This document shows positions 5,156-5,179 of a stretch of 5,179 bases of DNA, in pieces. Within the stretch, counting starts at the first letter, position 1; the number at the start of each line of letters is the position of its first letter. The notes under the pieces were generated by a model, which was not told the DNA's origin, ran no database searches, and saw only the letters and a program-made list of their open reading frames with translations. Origin of the DNA: Actinomycetales bacterium (GTDB lineage Bacteria; Actinomycetota; Actinomycetes; Actinomycetales; Beutenbergiaceae); assembly GCA_016649925.1 (NCBI GenBank), contig JAENWO010000210.1:1-5179 (forward strand), given 5' to 3'. A program made the translations under genes and the position numbers.

Positions 5156-5179
5156 TCGCCCGCAGGGTCCGACCCGCTC

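Overview
This 5.2-kb window is GC-rich chromosomal DNA with the look of a high-GC Gram-positive (Actinobacteria). The evidence is strong G/C at third codon positions, tRNA genes without an encoded CCA tail, TAnnnT -10 boxes placed directly before ATG starts (leaderless-type genes), and a fused two-domain ThrE-type exporter. I cannot name a genus. Four protein genes and two serine tRNA genes fill the window, and no gap exceeds about 150 bases.

Layout, left to right. An aldo/keto reductase (complement 30..1013) has its own promoter. Upstream of it lies tRNA-Ser(GCU) (complement 1145..1233), with a promoter and a likely terminator. Next is a threonine/serine-exporter-family membrane protein (complement 1285..2538). 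About 80 bases upstream of that is tRNA-Ser(UGA) (complement 2618..2703). The genes from 30 to 2703 therefore all read leftward, and the exporter gene is bracketed by two serine tRNAs. Divergent from them, a PIG3-type NAD(P)H:quinone oxidoreductase runs rightward (2772..3761). It converges on an AGE-superfamily sugar isomerase of the YihS/mannose-isomerase type (complement 3911..5143). The 149-base convergent gap holds an 11-bp inverted repeat and three tandem 14-bp repeats.

How the genes work together. There is no evidence of one pathway or of a defence, mobile or biosynthetic system. The genes look like housekeeping and central-metabolism neighbours: two NAD(P)H oxidoreductases, a hexose isomerase and an amino-acid exporter. 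The most interesting aspects are of expression and specificity. The exporter gene has a Shine-Dalgarno sequence while the other three genes have none. The tRNA-exporter spacer lacks any TA dinucleotide, so it has no TAnnnT -10 box, which suggests tRNA-Ser(UGA) and the exporter share one transcript. The sugar isomerase keeps the YihS catalytic residues at identical numbering but differs at two positions I recall as sulfonate-contacting, which favours mannose over sulfoquinovose. I found no clear sign of an undescribed system.
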